Source of the DNA: Patescibacteria group bacterium
GTDB taxonomy: Bacteria > Patescibacteriota > Microgenomatia > UBA1406 > GWC2-37-13
Reading direction: 5' to 3'
Assembly (NCBI GenBank): GCA_026415975.1
Contig: JAOAFZ010000005.1
Coordinates: 55,285 to 119,284, forward strand
DNA length: 64,000 nt
The notes under the pieces are model-generated. The model had not been told where the DNA came from. It searched no databases and worked only from the letters and a program-made list of their open reading frames with translations. Numbering within the stretch: position 1 is the stretch's first letter; each line of letters starts with the position of its first letter. Shown piece after piece: positions 33,093-42,816 of this stretch. A program made the position numbers and the translations under genes.

Positions 33093-33835
33093 AACCCGAC
33101 ACAGACCCGCCTCATATTTCGGTTGTTATACCGTGCCACAACGAGGAAAGCGGTATCGGGCACGTGCTCTCGGAAGTGCCGCATGACCGCCTGAAACGGT
33201 ACGGCTACCGTGCAGAGCTTATAGTGGTAGACAACAACAGTACCGATGCCACCGCCGCTGTTGCCCGCGCTGGCGGTGCAAGGGTTATTGCCGAAAAGAA
33301 ACAAGGGAAGGGAAACGCCGTCCGGACGGGCTTACGCGCGGTTCATCCGCAGTCTCAGTTTGTGGTTATTATTGATGGCGACGACACGTATAAACTTACC
33401 GAGCTGTTACGTGTGGTAGAGCCGCTGGAACAGGACTTCTGTGATATTGTTGTCGGATCAAGGTTAAGCGGGAGAATGCTCGATAACTCCCTTTGCGAAC
33501 ATCATCGGATTGCCAACTGGGCGTTTACTTTCTTGGTTCGTCATTTCTATAAAGCAAACATTACCGATGTACTTTCCGGGTACATCGGCATGAAAAAACA
33601 GGTCGCCGATGAAATAACCCGGTACCTGAACACTCATGATTTCCGAATCGAGATGGAGCTTATTACCAAGTCGGTGCGTCTCGGGTACGCACTTACATCG
33701 GTGCCCATAACCTACGACAAGCGGAGAGGCGAATCAAAGCTCCAGTCGTACTTGGACGGCGTTAAAATCCTGCAAACGCTAATTAGTAATTTAAGCTGGC
33801 GGCCCCCGCTTCCGGCTATCCCTGCGCGCACATGA
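33089..33835 (+). CDS. Dolichol-phosphate mannosyltransferase-like GT2
   Basis: A 248-aa GT-A enzyme. It shows VVIPCHNEESGIG (nucleotide binding), VVDNNSTDATAA, KQGKGNAVRTGL, the DxD-type IIDGDDTYK, and late GYIGMKK and RGESKLQSY, all as in DPM1/polyprenyl-phosphate glycosyltransferases. There are no C-terminal membrane helices, as in the soluble class. It probably loads a hexose onto polyprenyl phosphate at the inner membrane face, producing the donor for the GT-C enzymes encoded in this locus. Its start overlaps the previous stop and its stop overlaps the next start, so it is embedded in a tight operon. Confidence 0.88.
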   Translation: MKPDTDPPHISVVIPCHNEESGIGHVLSEVPHDRLKRYGYRAELIVVDNNSTDATAAVARAGGARVIAEKKQGKGNAVRTGLRAVHPQSQFVVIIDGDDTYKLTELLRVVEPLEQDFCDIVVGSRLSGRMLDNSLCEHHRIANWAFTFLVRHFYKANITDVLSGYIGMKKQVADEITRYLNTHDFRIEMELITKSVRLGYALTSVPITYDKRRGESKLQSYLDGVKILQTLISNLSWRPPLPAIPART

Positions 33836-35007
33836 AGATAGCAATCGTCAGCGATGCGGTGTATCCGTACCATAAAGGGGGAAAAGAACGGCGTTTCTCC
33901 GAAATATCTACCCGTCTTGCCGCCCGCGGCCACGAAGTTACCATCTACTGCATGAAGTGGTGGAAAGAGCCCGGACTTACCCGTATAGAAAACAGGGTAC
34001 GGCTACATGCAATTTCGCCGTTGTATCCCATGTATTCCGGAAAACGCCGGAGTATTCGGCAGGGCTTGCTATTTGGTATCCATTGTCTTAAGCTCCTGCG
34101 TGAAGACTGGGATGTAATCGAGGTAGATCACATGCCGTATTTCCCGCTGTATTTTACCCGGATCGTCTGCTGGCTGAAAGGGAAAAAGATGTTCGCCACC
34201 TGGAATGAAGTCTGGGGAAAAAAATACTGGGTGCGGTATATGGGTGGTTTGTCCGGAATAGTCGGGTACATGATTGAGCGGTTCAGCATCCTGCTTCCCG
34301 ATGCATTTATGGCAATTTCGTACCACACCAGTGAACGATTGCAGCAGGTGTACAACGTTCCCCGCTCCCGGGTCTGTGAGGTGCTGACCGGCCTTGACAC
34401 CATTTCCGTTCGCGATATTGATCCGTCTGCACAGTCCTGCGATATTCTGTACGCCGGGAGACTCTTAAAACATAAAAACGTACATTTGCTGGTGCAGGCT
34501 GTAGCCCGGCTTGTTCCGGAGCACCGGGATTTGCGGTGTCTGATTGTAGGGAATGGTCCCGAAAAAAAAGGGCTTATACAACTTGTCGAGCAATTAGGAC
34601 TCCAGCGGAACATTATTTTTTTAAATTTCCTTCCTCACCATCACGAGGTCTTTAAGCTCATGAAATCGGCAAAGACATTCTGCCTGCCTTCCACGCGGGA
34701 AGGCTTCGGAATGGCAGTGCTGGAAGCCAACGCCTGCGGTGTTCCCGCAATCGTGATCCGCAATCCGGAAAACGCATCAGTGGATTTGATTGAGGGAGTA
34801 AACGGCGTTGTAGTAGAGCCAAGTGCCGAGGGGATTGCCCGGGGTTTCTCCCAGTTGGTAAGCAGGAAGTGTGATCCGGATGCCGTAATGCGCATTGCCG
34901 CAAAATATGACTGGGAACAGATTATCAACCGGTTGCTTCAGGCCTACGAAGCACACCGCCCGCACGGTGGAATTGGTACTATGAATATAGATGTCTCGAA
35001 AGCGTAG
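33832..35007 (+). CDS. GT4 glycosyltransferase
   Basis: A 391-aa GT-B enzyme of family GT4. The N-terminal half begins MKIAIVSDAVYPYHKGGKERR, quoted to its donor-side glycine loop, with ARGHEVTIYCM. The C-terminal donor domain has CDILYAGRLLKHKNVHLL, NGPEKKGL, and the EX7E motif in REGFGMAVLEANACGVPAI. It transfers a sugar from a nucleotide donor to a lipid-linked glycan at the cytoplasmic face. Sugar specificity cannot be read from the sequence. The start overlaps the Dpm1-like gene (ATGA), and its 3' end overlaps the glycoside hydrolase gene by 17 bp. Confidence 0.9.
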   Translation: MKIAIVSDAVYPYHKGGKERRFSEISTRLAARGHEVTIYCMKWWKEPGLTRIENRVRLHAISPLYPMYSGKRRSIRQGLLFGIHCLKLLREDWDVIEVDHMPYFPLYFTRIVCWLKGKKMFATWNEVWGKKYWVRYMGGLSGIVGYMIERFSILLPDAFMAISYHTSERLQQVYNVPRSRVCEVLTGLDTISVRDIDPSAQSCDILYAGRLLKHKNVHLLVQAVARLVPEHRDLRCLIVGNGPEKKGLIQLVEQLGLQRNIIFLNFLPHHHEVFKLMKSAKTFCLPSTREGFGMAVLEANACGVPAIVIRNPENASVDLIEGVNGVVVEPSAEGIARGFSQLVSRKCDPDAVMRIAAKYDWEQIINRLLQAYEAHRPHGGIGTMNIDVSKA

Positions 35008-36556
35008 TTTATTCCGGATACTTCTTGTAATCGCGTTTCTTCTGGTAAATGCGGGCATTCTAGCTGTTCTGATAAAGGAGGGGGGCTGGTATATATATGA
35101 AGGCCACCTGGAGCAGCAGCGAATTGTCGCCCAGACCTCGTCTGCTTCCGCACCCGACCCGATTAAACAGACGATAGATTTTTCCGCGCCGGTTGCTAGC
35201 GGATCTCCGCTTGTATTTGGTGGGGCACATTACCCGCCACTGAATCACGGTGATGCGTGGAATAAGATCGCAGCTGTTGGTGTAACAAGTATCAGAGTAG
35301 ATATTGCAATACAGTACGCATTTCCCCGTGGCACCACACTGGAGAAGTACCGTGCGGATACGGGAGGTATCCGCGATCCAAAAAACTGGGATCGTGCTTT
35401 TATCGAAGAACGGAAAGCCATCTTTAAAGCCGCGCGCGCGCGGGGCATGAAGGTAATCGCCATTATGAACTACGCACCTGCCTGGCTCACCTACACCGGT
35501 ACCGAGTACGGGGTGCCGCGCGACTGGGAGATATACCGCGACATCGTTGGCAAGATGTATGCCGAATACCGGGACTTGATAGACTATATCGAGATCTGGA
35601 ACGAACCGAATATGCCGGGTGACAAACTTTTTCTTGTCCCCACAGGTTCGGGGCTTACCCGTATCCAGGCGTACGAGCGAATCTTTAAGGAAGCAAGCGA
35701 TGCCATTCGTGCGGTAGATAAGACTGCAAATGATGGAATTCGGGCAAAGATCGGGGCACAGGTGTCCTATACGTCGCAGGAATCGGACTTTCTTATTCCC
35801 CTGCTGGAAAATCCAGAAACCGCCAAACACATAGACTTTGTCAGCTACCACCACTACGAGCCGTATCCCTCGCGGTCCGATACAGCAACGCGCAAAATCC
35901 TTGAGCGATTTAGCCGCACAGATATCCCCGTCCTGCAAACCGAGTGGAGCTACTCCTCTAAAGGGAAAGAAGTAGACTTGGTTATCCCCGAAAATGCCGG
36001 CATCCCGTATGCCGGTGCAATGCTGGTAAACTTTCTGAACATGGGCCTGTACGCAGCCAATTACCATACCGTAACCGCGTATCTGCCGCAGAAACCCTTT
36101 GGTCTGGAACGGAGCCATGCGTTCTACCATTGGGACGGCAGTGCGCACCTGTTTCCCATGGCAAAAACATGGCGCCTTATGAGTAAAACGTTAGGGTTGG
36201 GAAAAGGGCCGAGTGTTATTTTTCGTAATGATAGTCGCGAGGATATTCCAGTACTTGGCTTTAAGAACGTGGACGGTCGAGAAGGTGTGGTATTAGTGAA
36301 TGCACAGCAAGAGGAAAAGTTTGTAGAAGTTGTTTTTGATGCCCTTCCAGCGGGTGTCGAATGGCGCCGTGCCAGTGTGTACATCGCCTCCGCAGAAGAT
36401 AACGGAGCAAGTGAGCTACTACGTAGTATTTTGCACCGGCGAGGTAATGCAATGTCTCTTAAGCTTTACCTCCCGAAAGAATCGGTTACCGGAGTTCTTT
36501 TGGCAGATGATGTGAGTCTGCCGGAACAGCTCCGCTACCATATTCTGAATCGGTAA
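34991..36556 (+). CDS. Membrane-anchored glycoside hydrolase (GH39-like TIM barrel)
   Basis: A 521-aa protein with an N-terminal membrane anchor (about 8-29) and a clan GH-A barrel. The acid/base Glu205 is in EIWNEPN after strand 4 and the probable nucleophile Glu318 is in LQTEWSY after strand 7. The barrel runs from about 62 to 420, and a C-terminal beta domain (about 425-505) fits the GH39/GH5-like pattern. It should hydrolyse or remodel a glycan outside the cell. It is clearly paralogous to the 58803-60899 protein: both share SPLxFGGAHxP, a conserved AWNKI, YAPxWLT, GVPRD and SKTLGLGxGPSVI. Being inside a synthesis operon suggests trimming or release of the same glycan. Confidence 0.85.
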   Translation: MSRKRSLFRILLVIAFLLVNAGILAVLIKEGGWYIYEGHLEQQRIVAQTSSASAPDPIKQTIDFSAPVASGSPLVFGGAHYPPLNHGDAWNKIAAVGVTSIRVDIAIQYAFPRGTTLEKYRADTGGIRDPKNWDRAFIEERKAIFKAARARGMKVIAIMNYAPAWLTYTGTEYGVPRDWEIYRDIVGKMYAEYRDLIDYIEIWNEPNMPGDKLFLVPTGSGLTRIQAYERIFKEASDAIRAVDKTANDGIRAKIGAQVSYTSQESDFLIPLLENPETAKHIDFVSYHHYEPYPSRSDTATRKILERFSRTDIPVLQTEWSYSSKGKEVDLVIPENAGIPYAGAMLVNFLNMGLYAANYHTVTAYLPQKPFGLERSHAFYHWDGSAHLFPMAKTWRLMSKTLGLGKGPSVIFRNDSREDIPVLGFKNVDGREGVVLVNAQQEEKFVEVVFDALPAGVEWRRASVYIASAEDNGASELLRSILHRRGNAMSLKLYLPKESVTGVLLADDVSLPEQLRYHILNR

Positions 36557-36639
36557 GTTGACTCATAAATAGTACACAAAGACATGGAGTTTAGTTTCCG
36601 AAAGTATTGGATTAATCCAGCCGAACAATTAGCTAAGCT

Positions 36640-37809
36640 ATGAAAATTCTTCTTGCTACACCCTATTTTTATCCTAGCAGCGGCGGGCTTGAACGATATA
36701 CGTACCATATTGCTCGGGGGCTTGTAGAAGGTTACGGAGATTCGGTGGTTGTTGTTACCGCCACTCGCGACCGGTCAGAGTGCGGCGTCACGGTTTCCGA
36801 GGGTATACGTATCTACAGGCTTTATGCCGACTTGGTCTTTAGCAATTCACCATTATCGCTTTCATGGTTTAAGAATGTTCTGCATATTCTGCAAAAAGAA
36901 CAACCGGATATCGTGAACGGTCATGCCCCGGTGCCGTTTATGAACGACATTGTAGGTTTGTGTATTGGTAAGATACCATATGTTATTACATATCATTTTT
37001 CGAGTATGAAGAAAGGAAAGCTACCTTTAGATTGGGCAATCGAGTTGTATGAATCTACGCTTCTTCGCTTATTATTCATGAAGTCAGATGCGGTAATTTG
37101 TTATTCAAACGAGCTTACTGAAAATAAAATGAGAAAATACCGTTCCAAATTTAAGCCGCTGACACCAGGAGTCGATTGCACCTTTTTTTGCCCCCCTAAA
37201 AAGGAAAATCGCAGCCCAGTGGTATTATTCGTTGGTAAGATTGACACGGGAGCTCATTTCAAAGGTATTGACATCCTTATGCAAGCATTTGCTCTGGCGC
37301 GGAAATCAATTCCAGGAATTAAATTGCGACTTGTCGGCGGAGGGAATGCGCATAACATTTACCGAGCTCTTGCAGATACGCTTGGTTTGTCGTCGAATGT
37401 AACCATTTCGGGAGCACTGTATGGAGAGGAGCTCCGCGCCGCCTACCAGGATGCATCTGTACTGGTCTTGCCCACACATACTGTCCAAGAATCCTTCGGC
37501 ATGGTTTTGCTTGAGGCTATGGCCTGCAAGCTACCCGTGATTGGATCATATTGTGGAGGAATACCACGAATTATTCAACATAATAAAAATGGAATACTCG
37601 TTTCGCCCCGGAATATCGAAATGCTCGCGCAAGCGATAGTGAAAACACTGGTTGACAAGCCGTCAACAAATAGACGTGTGCTACAGGCATACGCAGACGT
37701 TACACAGAAGTTTACCTGGCAAGCCGAAGTTGAGAAGACTCACTCACTATTCTCCACCTTAGTGAAGGAAGCTTCCAAAAAAAAATCGGGCTGGGCAAAG
37801 TCTTGGTGA
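36640..37809 (+). CDS. GT4 glycosyltransferase
   Basis: A 389-aa GT4 enzyme. The N-terminus has ATPYFYPSSGGLERYTYHIA, the glycine loop of the acceptor domain, and NGHAPVPFMND. The donor domain has VVLFVGKIDTGAHFKGIDIL, LVGGGNAHN, TVSG-type strand NVTISGALYGEEL and the EX7E motif ESFGMVLLEAMACKLPVI. It probably adds one sugar to the lipid-linked glycan in the cytoplasm. The 83-bp gap before it is one of the larger gaps in the operon; no clear -10 box lies at the usual distance, so it may be read through from upstream. Confidence 0.9.
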   Translation: MKILLATPYFYPSSGGLERYTYHIARGLVEGYGDSVVVVTATRDRSECGVTVSEGIRIYRLYADLVFSNSPLSLSWFKNVLHILQKEQPDIVNGHAPVPFMNDIVGLCIGKIPYVITYHFSSMKKGKLPLDWAIELYESTLLRLLFMKSDAVICYSNELTENKMRKYRSKFKPLTPGVDCTFFCPPKKENRSPVVLFVGKIDTGAHFKGIDILMQAFALARKSIPGIKLRLVGGGNAHNIYRALADTLGLSSNVTISGALYGEELRAAYQDASVLVLPTHTVQESFGMVLLEAMACKLPVIGSYCGGIPRIIQHNKNGILVSPRNIEMLAQAIVKTLVDKPSTNRRVLQAYADVTQKFTWQAEVEKTHSLFSTLVKEASKKKSGWAKSW

Positions 37810-37814
37810 AAACT

Positions 37815-39041
37815 ATGATTCTTGCTATTTGGAATGCGCCATTCCCCGATCACTCTGGTTTTGCCAACCGGTGCCGGAATGTGCTGGAAGTGCTGAGCAA
37901 CTTGGATACCGTTACGGTACTATGCCGCGCGGGTGCTACCCAAGAGTCCGATATCTATCAGACTGCGGCTGGGCCCGTACAGCTTAAGCGATTCCGGGTA
38001 CGCTTGAAGGCACTCGAGCGCACCGAGGCCGGTTCGTATCGTACGATATTTTACGAGCTGGTGCGATCTATCGATCTTTTTTGCGGTTTTGCGGTAGAGT
38101 GCTTCCGCCTCATGCGTAAGCATAAAGGTGAGCCGGTGCGGGTGTATTGTGTCAATGCGCCGCTGACAATCCCGCTTTTTGTTTGGCTGCTCACGCTGGT
38201 AACCGGTGCCCGGCGGTGGGTGCTAGAGTTTCACGATCTTGAACCGGAGATGGCAATGCACATGAAGCGCCTTACGGCCGGAAGCCTGGTTCTGCGTGTT
38301 GAATACTTCCTGGAGCGGTTTCTGGTACGGCGCTTTGAGAAAATCGTGGTAAGCGCCCCCATTCAAGCGGAGCGCATTGCAGCGCGTTCCGGTAAAAAAC
38401 GCACAGAGATACTGGTATTTCCCAATACTGTTTTTCTGCCGCATCCCCTGCCTTCGAGGGCGGCCGCCCGCCGTACACTCGGGATAGGGAAAGACGAGGT
38501 GGTCTTTGTATATGCGGGAAATCTGACAATCGACTACACCATAACTGGGCTAATAGATATGATCCAGCAATTGCCGCCCCTCGGCGCAACAAATAAAGAC
38601 ATACGTGTTATACTTGCGGGAGATGGGGACGGTTTGCCAATTATTAGAAAGGCAATAACAGAGGCCCGTGCAGGGGGCATTGTCCGGTGTTTGGGTCGGA
38701 TTCCAGATGTACCCCGGCTACTTGCTGCGGCGGACGTCGGGATAATTCCCTGGGACCGGAACGTACTTTCCGAGACAATCCTTCCTACAAAGTTGCTGGA
38801 GTATCTTGCCGCCGGCTTGCCCGTAATCGTTCCAGATTTTGGGGAGTTTCGTGCAGTAGTACAGCAAGGGCAGAACGGTATGCGGTATACTGCCGCGAAC
38901 GGGCTGCTTGCCGCAATGGCTACCCTTGCCGGTGACAGGGCATTGCGGCACCGGCTGGGCACCGGAGCCCGACAGACATTTGAAGCACAGTTTGATCCCG
39001 CCGGTCATGCGCGGGCACTCGCGCAGGCGCTTGCGTTTTAA
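37815..39041 (+). CDS. GT4 glycosyltransferase
   Basis: From ATG 37815 the product has 408 aa; upstream in-frame TTG 37803 and GTG 37806 would overlap the previous gene's stop. It is a GT-B protein with MILAIWNAPFPDHSGFANR at the N-terminus. The donor domain has VFVYAGNLTIDYTITGL, LAGDGDGLPIIR, GRIPDVPRLLAAADVGIIPW and SETILPTKLLEYLAAGLPVI. The motif is the TKLLEY variant of GT4 seen in WbuB-like enzymes rather than the plain EGFG type. Donor and acceptor unknown. It is followed 5 bp later by the DUF2206-like membrane protein. Confidence 0.87.
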   Translation: MILAIWNAPFPDHSGFANRCRNVLEVLSNLDTVTVLCRAGATQESDIYQTAAGPVQLKRFRVRLKALERTEAGSYRTIFYELVRSIDLFCGFAVECFRLMRKHKGEPVRVYCVNAPLTIPLFVWLLTLVTGARRWVLEFHDLEPEMAMHMKRLTAGSLVLRVEYFLERFLVRRFEKIVVSAPIQAERIAARSGKKRTEILVFPNTVFLPHPLPSRAAARRTLGIGKDEVVFVYAGNLTIDYTITGLIDMIQQLPPLGATNKDIRVILAGDGDGLPIIRKAITEARAGGIVRCLGRIPDVPRLLAAADVGIIPWDRNVLSETILPTKLLEYLAAGLPVIVPDFGEFRAVVQQGQNGMRYTAANGLLAAMATLAGDRALRHRLGTGARQTFEAQFDPAGHARALAQALAF

Positions 39042-39046
39042 TCCTT

Positions 39047-41356
39047 ATGAAAAAGATACAATTCCCGCCGCTTCCGCGTATTACTTTCAGTATCAGCTGG
39101 CGGGGAATTGTACGGTTTTTAACCTATTTTACGATCTTTAACGCACTAATGGCGCTAACGGTCGGGCTGGCACTCGCGAACGGAGGGAATCCTGTACTGC
39201 AGATTATCGCAGTGCTTCTGATCGTGTTTATACCTGGGATACTACTCACCCGAATAATAAGACTCACCGGACCACCTGGTGTTCTGGCCGGCTATGCGGT
39301 AGCATTTGGCCTTGCGTATCTGATTTATTTGGGGCTTCTGCAGAATATGGCGCTCCCGTACTTAGGTGTGCAAAAACCACTCACGCTGTTTCCCTTTATA
39401 ATCACCTTTGCTGGTGCTACCTGGTTGCTTTTTGTGTATAGTCTTTTGCGGGGGAATTCGTATGCGTTTGCCCTGCAAATACCTACCGGAAAACCGGTGT
39501 CGATTATTTTTGCAGTGATTCCCTGTTTGTTTCCGCTTCTTACGCTGGCGGGCTCATTCCGGCTAAACAACGGAGCCGATGGCATGCCCACTTTTCTCGC
39601 GCTTTCTGGGATGGCGGTATATCTTTTGGCAGCTGTATTTGCCCGAAATAAAATTGCACCCTGGGTGTTTCCCTGGGCGATTTTTTGTATGGGTGCGGCC
39701 TTGCTATACATGTATTCTGCCCGTACGCCCTTTTTGCACGGGTGGGATATTCAGAGCGAATACCGGGTGTTTGAACGCACGCTTCAGCGGGGGTTCTGGA
39801 AACCGGGTAGTAGCGGAGATATTTACAATGCAACACTGGGTATTACCATTTTGCCGTCCCTGTTTGCAACGGTATTTACCGGAGAACCATTCCTGATTTT
39901 TAAGTATCTGTACCCGTTTTTCTTTGCCTTTACCGGCATTGCGGTATATTACCTGCTTGAGCCGAGGTTGCCCCGTACTGCGGCATTTCTAGCGTCATTT
40001 TTAGTGATCTGTCAGCAAAGCTTTGCCTCTATGCCGTCTCTGGCTCGCCAGGAAATAGCGTTTATTATGTTTGTATATATGCTTCTTGTGCTCTTTGATC
40101 GCCTGCATAACCGTGTAACCAAAAGCGATGTAATGCTTTTTTTAGGTGGTGCAATGGTGCTTTCCCATTACTCCACAACCTATGTTGCGCTCATCCTGTT
40201 TACCTGCACGCTTCTTGCAGGAACCGGCGTCCGGCTGTATTTTCATTTTTTCCCGAAACTCCAGATTCCCGATGCCCGCTTTATGCTCAGCTGGCTGGTA
40301 GTCCTGATCCTGGGTCTGTTTACCGTGCTCTGGTACGGGTACTACACCCGGGCAACCGGAAACCTGAATAATCTTGTTCAATCAATCCGCAAGAATATTG
40401 TCAAACTGCTAAAAGAAGAAGCCCGCAGTTCGCAATCTGTAATAACAGTAACAGGTACTGTCCGGCCAGGGGATGGTCGGGACCTGCGGGCATATATTGA
40501 TTCCGTTATGCGTCGCTACCGGTTTGACCCGAATAATTTGTCTTTCTACCCGCTAGAGGTGGCACAGCAATACCCCGTGCAGATTACCCGCTCGCAGAGC
40601 ATTCAGGGCGACCCGGTACTGCAGCCGCTGGCATTTTCCGGCATGATTGCGATCCGGCAGCTAATTAAAATACTCATGGTACTCGGGCTTATCATTGGCG
40701 CACTCATGTTTCTTTTTAAACGCAAGCTGATCGTAGATGCAGAGTGGCTTATCATGGGCTATGCGTATATGCTTATGATTGTTCTGGTAGTTGTTATACC
40801 GGAGTTCTCCGGACACTACAATATCGAACGGCTGTATCAGCAGGGCCTCATGCTGCTTGCGTTTTTCCCGGTGTTTTTTTACCTCTTTGTCTGGCGGAAA
40901 CGGCTGGTAACCCTGAAGTACATTGTGCTGGGGATAGTAATCTCGATCTTCTTTTTTTCGCACCACGGGATGGTCGCACAGATCTTTGGCGGAGAACCAA
41001 CAATCAACCTGAACAACTTCGGCGCGGAGTACGATCAGTTCTACATTTCGAGCGCAGAGCGGAGTGCTGCTGAGTGGTACTACGCAAACCGGGATCCGCG
41101 GGTAACGCTGTTTGCGGACACGTATGCTTACCTCAGGCTCTCATCACAGAGTCGCTTATATAACATCATTCCAGATCTTCTGCCAGTAGTGTTTTTCCAG
41201 AATGGGTACGTATATGCTACCCGAGCAAATTACAGGTCAGGAAACGTGCATACTGGCTTTGGGGGTGTAAGGTTTACCCACACGTTTCCGCGCGATTTTC
41301 TTGATGAAAATAAGAATAAAGTATATTCTAACCGTTCATCGGTGATTTACAAATGA
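39047..41356 (+). CDS. DUF2206-like polytopic membrane protein
   Basis: A 769-aa protein with about 16-18 hydrophobic helices. The N-terminal half has paired helices (about 25-160), and a loop carrying GWDIQSEYRVFERTLQ lies outside after TM8. The GWDIQSEY segment is typical of DUF2206 and of GT-C-like proteins, in which an acidic residue of the first large loop is catalytic. The C-terminal soluble part (about 650-769) is extracellular. Family members sit in glycan loci of archaea and CPR; the protein could be a GT-C transferase or a polymerase. That is inference. It is coupled to the next GT-C gene by a 4-bp overlap. Confidence 0.75.
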   Translation: MKKIQFPPLPRITFSISWRGIVRFLTYFTIFNALMALTVGLALANGGNPVLQIIAVLLIVFIPGILLTRIIRLTGPPGVLAGYAVAFGLAYLIYLGLLQNMALPYLGVQKPLTLFPFIITFAGATWLLFVYSLLRGNSYAFALQIPTGKPVSIIFAVIPCLFPLLTLAGSFRLNNGADGMPTFLALSGMAVYLLAAVFARNKIAPWVFPWAIFCMGAALLYMYSARTPFLHGWDIQSEYRVFERTLQRGFWKPGSSGDIYNATLGITILPSLFATVFTGEPFLIFKYLYPFFFAFTGIAVYYLLEPRLPRTAAFLASFLVICQQSFASMPSLARQEIAFIMFVYMLLVLFDRLHNRVTKSDVMLFLGGAMVLSHYSTTYVALILFTCTLLAGTGVRLYFHFFPKLQIPDARFMLSWLVVLILGLFTVLWYGYYTRATGNLNNLVQSIRKNIVKLLKEEARSSQSVITVTGTVRPGDGRDLRAYIDSVMRRYRFDPNNLSFYPLEVAQQYPVQITRSQSIQGDPVLQPLAFSGMIAIRQLIKILMVLGLIIGALMFLFKRKLIVDAEWLIMGYAYMLMIVLVVVIPEFSGHYNIERLYQQGLMLLAFFPVFFYLFVWRKRLVTLKYIVLGIVISIFFFSHHGMVAQIFGGEPTINLNNFGAEYDQFYISSAERSAAEWYYANRDPRVTLFADTYAYLRLSSQSRLYNIIPDLLPVVFFQNGYVYATRANYRSGNVHTGFGGVRFTHTFPRDFLDENKNKVYSNRSSVIYK

Positions 41357-42816
41357 TACAAACCATTTTCTTACACATCAAACCAAACCGGGAACGCTAC
41401 ATGCTGGGAATCTTACTTGTATTAGCCTGTATAACAGGATGGGCTTTTCTTGATGCCAAACCACTGCACCTCGATGAAGTAGCAACGATAGCAATTTCGA
41501 ACGGAGACGGGATATGGGAGAAAATGTGGAAGTACGAAGGAAATATGTGGTTTTATTATTTTTTTATCCACCACTGGCTAATTCTCGGTAGTAGTGAGTT
41601 TATACTACGGTTTCCTTCTATTCTATTTGGTGTAGCCGCACTAATCCCGATATATTACATTGGGAGGGATTTATATGGATTACCGGTAGCTCGTCTTTCT
41701 GTCATACTCCTTGCATTACACCCTCTTTTTGTCCGGAATATGCAATATGCCCGTGCATACACACTAATGGCTTTATTCGCAGCTCTCGCTACATATTTTT
41801 TCATTAACATGCAACGCAAAAACTCTTCACGTTTACTGGTCTTAGCGTATGCTATCTCGGGAGTTCTGGCGATATACGCGCACGTTTATGCGATTTTTCT
41901 TCTTATTGCACATGGTTTATACGTGCTTACTATAGCAACAAAGGAGCGTATATTCCGTATTGGCTCCGCAGCAGTAATCGTTGCATTAGGAATTCTTCCG
42001 CTATTAATGGCGCCATCGGGAAAAGGGTCAATGCTAAGTTGGCTAGGTCCGCCTGATTTTTTTTCGGTTGTTGCTGGAGGTACAGTACTGTTAGGTGACT
42101 GGCTTCCTCTTGCAGGTTTTTCGGGTTTACTATTGGGTTTTGTTTTATTACGGGATAAGTTTCGCTTCTGGTTCGAAGAAAAGTTGAGATTGCAGGTTCT
42201 TATGGTTATAGTTCCGTTTACTATAGCAATTGCTGTTTCACTGGCTGGAAAACCTATTTATACCCCACAGTACCTTTCAGTATCGTTACCGGCAGTGGTA
42301 TTACTTGTCGCATACGCAGTTTGTAGTGTTTGCCAAGAAAATTTGCGAAAATCCATTATTGCAATATTATTATTTCTCAGCCTCATTCGACTAGGGTACT
42401 GGTATGCTGAAGTTCCTCTGCGGTATGTAACTATTCCCAATAAAAATGCAGAATGGGATCGAATTGTTCTTGATATTGCAAATGCGGGGGGACAACCAGA
42501 GCCAGTCTTGGTGCTACCTACATATACCCATATTGTTTATGATTACTACGCGTACCATCTGACTTCCACGCGCACCCCGGCACTACCACTCCGACCGTCA
42601 AATCTAGTTACCGGAATATCGTCCCCATTCGAGACTACTTTGCTTGAAGAAGTTAAAAGTAGTGCATCCCGGGTCTGGGTTGTGTACAACAAACGTGCAG
42701 GTGATGATGATACGCCGGAGTTCCGCCAGGTTCGCGGAGTTCTTGCGCCAACCCATCGCATAACGCAGACCATGCCCTATTACGAAACAACCGTGTACCT
42801 TTATGAAAAACGCTGA
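41353..42816 (+). CDS. GT-C glycosyltransferase (ArnT/PMT-like), copy 1
   Basis: A 487-aa protein with about 11-13 membrane helices. The first outside loop has KPLHLDEVATIA (catalytic acidic pair region) and a conserved EGNMWFYYFFIHHW, and then FILRFPSILFG and QYARAYTLMALFA. These are the features of PMT_2/ArnT-like enzymes, which use polyprenyl-phosphate sugars on the outer face. The Dpm1-like GT2 upstream could supply such donors. Two further copies with the same LDE and NMW motifs lie at 49841-51421 and 57427-58797. The C-terminal 110 residues form a soluble domain. Overlaps the next gene by 14 bp. Confidence 0.87.
   Translation: MIQTIFLHIKPNRERYMLGILLVLACITGWAFLDAKPLHLDEVATIAISNGDGIWEKMWKYEGNMWFYYFFIHHWLILGSSEFILRFPSILFGVAALIPIYYIGRDLYGLPVARLSVILLALHPLFVRNMQYARAYTLMALFAALATYFFINMQRKNSSRLLVLAYAISGVLAIYAHVYAIFLLIAHGLYVLTIATKERIFRIGSAAVIVALGILPLLMAPSGKGSMLSWLGPPDFFSVVAGGTVLLGDWLPLAGFSGLLLGFVLLRDKFRFWFEEKLRLQVLMVIVPFTIAIAVSLAGKPIYTPQYLSVSLPAVVLLVAYAVCSVCQENLRKSIIAILLFLSLIRLGYWYAEVPLRYVTIPNKNAEWDRIVLDIANAGGQPEPVLVLPTYTHIVYDYYAYHLTSTRTPALPLRPSNLVTGISSPFETTLLEEVKSSASRVWVVYNKRAGDDDTPEFRQVRGVLAPTHRITQTMPYYETTVYLYEKR

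Noticed and set aside
35060..36148. A 362-aa open frame on the minus strand inside the membrane-anchored glycoside hydrolase
   Set aside because: It is antisense to a gene with complete catalytic motifs, has no family features and no promoter box.
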